In this document: positions 61,393 through 64,000 of the stretch, piece after piece
How the letters are laid out: every line of letters begins with the position of its first letter
Position numbering within the stretch: the stretch's first letter is position 1
Assembly: GCF_016861785.1 (NCBI RefSeq)
Contig: NZ_BOLS01000012.1
Location: forward strand, 1-64,000
From: Lacticaseibacillus mingshuiensis
GTDB taxonomy: Bacteria; Bacillota; Bacilli; Lactobacillales; Lactobacillaceae
DNA length: 64,000 bases
Direction of reading: 5' to 3'
Translations under genes and position numbers: made by a program
The notes under the pieces: generated by a model
What the model saw: the letters and a program-made list of their open reading frames with translations, nothing else
What the model was told of the DNA's origin: nothing
Databases searched by the model: none

Positions 61393-62067
61393 ATGACAAT
61401 TACTGGTTTTGTATTTGACCTAGATGGTGTGATCACCGACACCGCAAAGTTTCACTATCAGGCGTGGAAAGAAATCGCGCAGGAAAAACTCGACATCACG
61501 ATCACCCCGGCCGTGAACGAATTGCTCAAAGGCCGTAGCCGTATGGATTCCCTTGAAGAAATCATCAAATTCGGGCATCAAGAGGGGCAGCATACCCTGG
61601 CTGAAAAAGAGGCTATCGCCACTGAAAAAAACGATCGCTATAAACAGTTGATTCAAACAATGACCCCAGCCGACATTCTGCCGGGGATGGGCGAATTTCT
61701 GCAAGAATTAGCGGATCACCATTACCCGATGTCGGTCGCATCGGCCTCCTTTAACGCCCCATTTATCATCAAGCGTTTGAAGCTTGAAGACCTCCTTGGC
61801 AAAATTGTGGATCCTGCGTCGGTCAAGCATGGTAAGCCCGCCCCTGATATCTTTGAGGCAGCGGCCGACCAGATCGATAGTCCTTATGCGACCACGGTCG
61901 GATTTGAGGATGCGACCGCCGGCATCTCGGGTATTAATGATGCAGGAATGTTCTCCGTGGGCATTGGTGATCCGACCATTCTCGACGAAGCTGACCTTGT
62001 GTTCGCCTCCACCGCGGATGTCTCGCTCAGTGCGATCGAGCAGGCTTTTGCCTCGAAGAATGCCTAA
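61393..62067 (+). CDS. pgmB: Beta-phosphoglucomutase
   Basis: This 224-residue HAD-superfamily enzyme converts beta-glucose 1-phosphate to glucose 6-phosphate. The catalytic motif FDLDGVITDTA carries D9 and D11. The cap domain with LKGRSRMDSLEEII (about 45-58), SVASASFNAPFI (about 115-126) and the metal site GFEDATAGISG (about 172-182) are typical. It follows the second GH65 gene by 17 bp and uses the product of both GH65 phosphorylases. Confidence 0.93.
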   Translation: MTITGFVFDLDGVITDTAKFHYQAWKEIAQEKLDITITPAVNELLKGRSRMDSLEEIIKFGHQEGQHTLAEKEAIATEKNDRYKQLIQTMTPADILPGMGEFLQELADHHYPMSVASASFNAPFIIKRLKLEDLLGKIVDPASVKHGKPAPDIFEAAADQIDSPYATTVGFEDATAGISGINDAGMFSVGIGDPTILDEADLVFASTADVSLSAIEQAFASKNA

Positions 62068-62104
62068 CATGAAGACTGCTTGAGAAGGAGATGAACTGAA
62101 ACTA

Positions 62105-63556
62105 ATGGGACTTTCAAATCAAGTCATGCTGATCACGTATGCAGATAGTCTTGGCTCGAACCTTCAGGCATTGAATCGCATGCTGGTAAGTGATCTGACG
62201 GACGCAATCGGTGGCCTTCATATTCTGCCGTTCTTCCCTTCGTCAGGCGACCGCGGATTTTCCCCTGAGCGCTATGACGTGATCGATTCACGGTTTGGTG
62301 ATTGGACAGATATCGCGGCGCTGGCGAGTCAGTATTTTTTAATGACGGATCTGATGATCAATCATCTGTCTCGGAAGTCACCGGAGTTCAAGGACTTTAT
62401 CGCTAAAGGGGATGCATCGCCTTCAAGCACGCTATTCCTCGATTGGGACAAGTTCTGGCCGGCGGGGCACCCCACTCAAGAAGAAGTCGATCAGATCTAT
62501 AAGCGCAAGGACAAGGCACCTGTTCAGGAAGTTCAAATGGCGGATGGTTCGGTGCGCCACGTCTGGAATACCTTCAGCGATGAACAGATCGATCTCGATG
62601 TCACAACACCGGAGACATGGCAGTATCTGACCAAGGCAATGAAACGATTTGCCGCGAATGGCGTGGCACTGATCAGGCTGGATGCATTTGCCTATGCCGT
62701 GAAAAAACGTGGCACCAATGACTTTTTCGTCGAGCCCGAGATCTGGGACCTGCTCGATCGCATCTCAGAAGCCGCTGGTGAAGATGGCGTAGAAGTCTTG
62801 CCCGAGATTCATGAGCATTATACGTTGGTCGACAAGGTCAACCAGCGCGGCTATTGGACCTATGATTTTGCGTTGCCGATGCTGGTGCTCTACACGCTTT
62901 TTGCGCAGGACGCGCGGCCACTGTTGAAGTGGTTGCGGCGAAGTCCGATGCACCAGTTCACCACGCTGGATACGCATGACGGTATCGGTGTTGTCGATGT
63001 GAAAGACATCCTATCTGATGACCAGATCGATTTCACGACACAGCAGCTTTATCAGCGCGGCTCCAACGTGAAGAAAGTCTATTCAAGCGCTGCCTATCAT
63101 AATCTTGACGTGTACCAGATCAACTCGACCTATTTCTCCGCGCTGGGAGAAAACGAGGCAGCTTATCTGATCGCGCGGGCCATTCAAATGTTCGCCCCAG
63201 GCATTCCGCAGGTCTATTACGTCGGTCTCTTGGCTGGCGCAAATGACCTGGACCTTCTCGAAAAAACAAAGGAAGGTCGAAACATCAACCGGCATTATTA
63301 CACTGAGGACGAAGTTGCCGAAGAGGTGCAACGCCCAGTAGTGTCGACGCTTCTTAACTTGATGCGCTTCCGTAATCGAAGCCGGGCGTTCGATCTGGAT
63401 GGTCAGTTCGAGGCCAAAGCGGTGGACCCGGCACATTTTGTGCTGACGCGCACGAGTCAGGATGGTCAAACCAATGCAACGCTTTGCGTGGACTTGGTCA
63501 ATGACCAGATGGCGGTCTCGGAAAACGGGGTCGTGATCGACCTGACGAAGCGGTAG
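62105..63556 (+). CDS. gtfA: Sucrose phosphorylase (GH13_18)
   Basis: This 483-residue GH13 subfamily 18 enzyme is the usual length for sucrose phosphorylase. The nucleophile D193 (LIRLDAFAYA) and acid/base E234 (LPEIHEH) align with D192 and E232 of the Bifidobacterium enzyme. TLDTHDGIG, NLDVYQINSTYFSALG and GRNINRHYYTEDE are the expected substrate loops. It converts sucrose and phosphate to alpha-glucose 1-phosphate and fructose. The product is the alpha anomer, so the neighbouring beta-mutase would not use it. Related acceptor specificities cannot be excluded. The start follows AAGGAG at a rather long distance. Confidence 0.82.
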   Translation: MGLSNQVMLITYADSLGSNLQALNRMLVSDLTDAIGGLHILPFFPSSGDRGFSPERYDVIDSRFGDWTDIAALASQYFLMTDLMINHLSRKSPEFKDFIAKGDASPSSTLFLDWDKFWPAGHPTQEEVDQIYKRKDKAPVQEVQMADGSVRHVWNTFSDEQIDLDVTTPETWQYLTKAMKRFAANGVALIRLDAFAYAVKKRGTNDFFVEPEIWDLLDRISEAAGEDGVEVLPEIHEHYTLVDKVNQRGYWTYDFALPMLVLYTLFAQDARPLLKWLRRSPMHQFTTLDTHDGIGVVDVKDILSDDQIDFTTQQLYQRGSNVKKVYSSAAYHNLDVYQINSTYFSALGENEAAYLIARAIQMFAPGIPQVYYVGLLAGANDLDLLEKTKEGRNINRHYYTEDEVAEEVQRPVVSTLLNLMRFRNRSRAFDLDGQFEAKAVDPAHFVLTRTSQDGQTNATLCVDLVNDQMAVSENGVVIDLTKR

Positions 63557-63599
63557 CAGTTATCAACATTTGGAAACGTGAATCATTGAGATCAATGGG

Positions 63600-63640
63600 A
63601 AAGGCCAAGTCGCGTGTGTTAGTGACTTGGCCTTTTGCTT
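63600..63640 (+). terminator. Terminator of the phosphorylase locus
   Basis: AAAGGCCAAGTC pairs with GACTTGGCCTTTT around GCGTGTGTTAGT and is followed by T-rich sequence, 44 bp after the stop. Confidence 0.88.
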
Positions 63641-63757
63641 TGCCTTGCTGAAGGGGGCGAACAGAGCCAGTTGTTTCATCCAAACCGTCCTGTGCCGGAG
63701 CCGCGGCAATACAGCCTGAATAGAAGCCATTGCGGAGGACTACTCAAAAATTTCCCC

Positions 63758-63803
63758 TTGCCTTTAAAATGGAAGCGCTATACAATACAATCGAAACGTT
63801 TCA
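63758..63803 (+). promoter_or_regulatory. Promoter with cre and palindromic operator of the GH3 gene
   Basis: TTGCCT (63758-63763), a 17-bp spacer and TACAAT (63781-63786) form the promoter. GGAAGCGCTATA overlaps the spacer, and CGAAACGTTTCA (63792-63803) lies at the transcription start. Both are LacI/CcpA-type palindromes, so tight sugar control is likely. Confidence 0.75.
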
Positions 63804-63821
63804 CCAAGGAGGAGAAACTAG

Positions 63822-64000
63822 ATGGAAAATACACAGGTACAGGCACTTCTTGAAGAAATGACCATCGAGGAGAAGATCGGGCAACTTGGTCAACTGAGCG
63901 CCGACTTCTTTCCAAACGGGCAGGCGACGATCACCGGCCCGATGCAAGCACAACATATGGATCTGGACACACTTTACCGGTCCGGCTCTGTGCTGGGAAT
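63822..64000 (+). CDS. GH3 beta-glucosidase-type enzyme, N-terminal part
   Basis: The window ends 60 codons into this gene. The start at 63822 follows AAGGAGGAG. The first residues L-L-E-E-M-T-I-E-E-K-I-G-Q-L are the classic GH3 N-terminal domain opening, so this copy has the normal domain order, unlike the permuted GH3 at 16046. The substrate cannot be judged from the part visible. Confidence 0.8.
   Translation, partial: MENTQVQALLEEMTIEEKIGQLGQLSADFFPNGQATITGPMQAQHMDLDTLYRSGSVLG

Overview
The window looks like chromosome from a high-GC member of the Lactobacillaceae (Lacticaseibacillus/Schleiferilactobacillus type; species not determinable here). The reasons are strong AGGAGG ribosome sites with frequent TTG/GTG starts, catabolite-response (cre) palindromes around GCGC, WxL/DUF916 cell-surface operons, BspA-like DUF285 adhesins, class C sortases with an LPxTG pilin, an Rgg-type regulator, a flavin NADH oxidase and GH65 phosphorylases. 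No rRNA, tRNA, CRISPR array or intact insertion sequence was seen.

Layout. 1-3.1 kb: tandem structured repeats, then two FMN-reductase genes; the second ends in a tail of repeated D-x-x-T-G-A-S motifs, the flavinylation signature of ApbE. 3.2-18.5 kb: sugar catabolism. This holds GH127, a TSUP permease, a nitroreductase, a DUF2961/GH172 protein divergent from a GH38-type glycosidase, a GntR regulator divergent from ROK kinase - mannose-6-phosphate isomerase - ApbE (three overlapping genes), and a GNAT/GH3 pair. 18.5-19.4 kb: an AT-richer island with a small holin-like type I toxin gene and the remains of a second one. 19.4-25.4 kb: two Gfo/Idh/MocA oxidoreductases, two sugar isomerase-type TIM barrels and a ThuA protein, divergent from an AraC regulator; this resembles a 3-keto-glycoside pathway. 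25.6-26.4 kb: an orphan gene with a LexA box inside its promoter and a remnant of a YeiH-type transporter.

26.5-40.1 kb is a cell-surface region. It has two BspA-like adhesins (the first broken at an A7 tract), an Rgg-type regulator, an AP2-like protein with a 3' frameshift, two pilin-type proteins and three sortases. Three promoters here share a GTATCAGATG box exactly 44 bp upstream of the -10 hexamer, which suggests one activator, possibly the Rgg protein. 40.3-42.8 kb: NADH oxidase, a large branched intergenic inverted repeat and an XRE regulator. 43.0-48.8 kb: a five-gene WxL operon on the minus strand, including a previously uncalled 51-residue membrane protein. 49.3-51.7 kb: an NAD-dependent epimerase and a double-headed AraC regulator.

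51.8-63.6 kb is a disaccharide phosphorolysis locus under LacI-type operators. It has two small membrane proteins, GH65 phosphorylase, an ABC sugar importer without its own ATPase, a LacI regulator, a second GH65 enzyme, beta-phosphoglucomutase and sucrose phosphorylase. The window ends inside a GH3 beta-glucosidase.

The most unusual signals are (1) the flavinylation-motif tail together with a leaderless ApbE, (2) a dispersed family of about 120-bp imperfect palindromes whose stems covary while an internal loop stays constant, and (3) the fixed-spacing promoter box of the surface genes.
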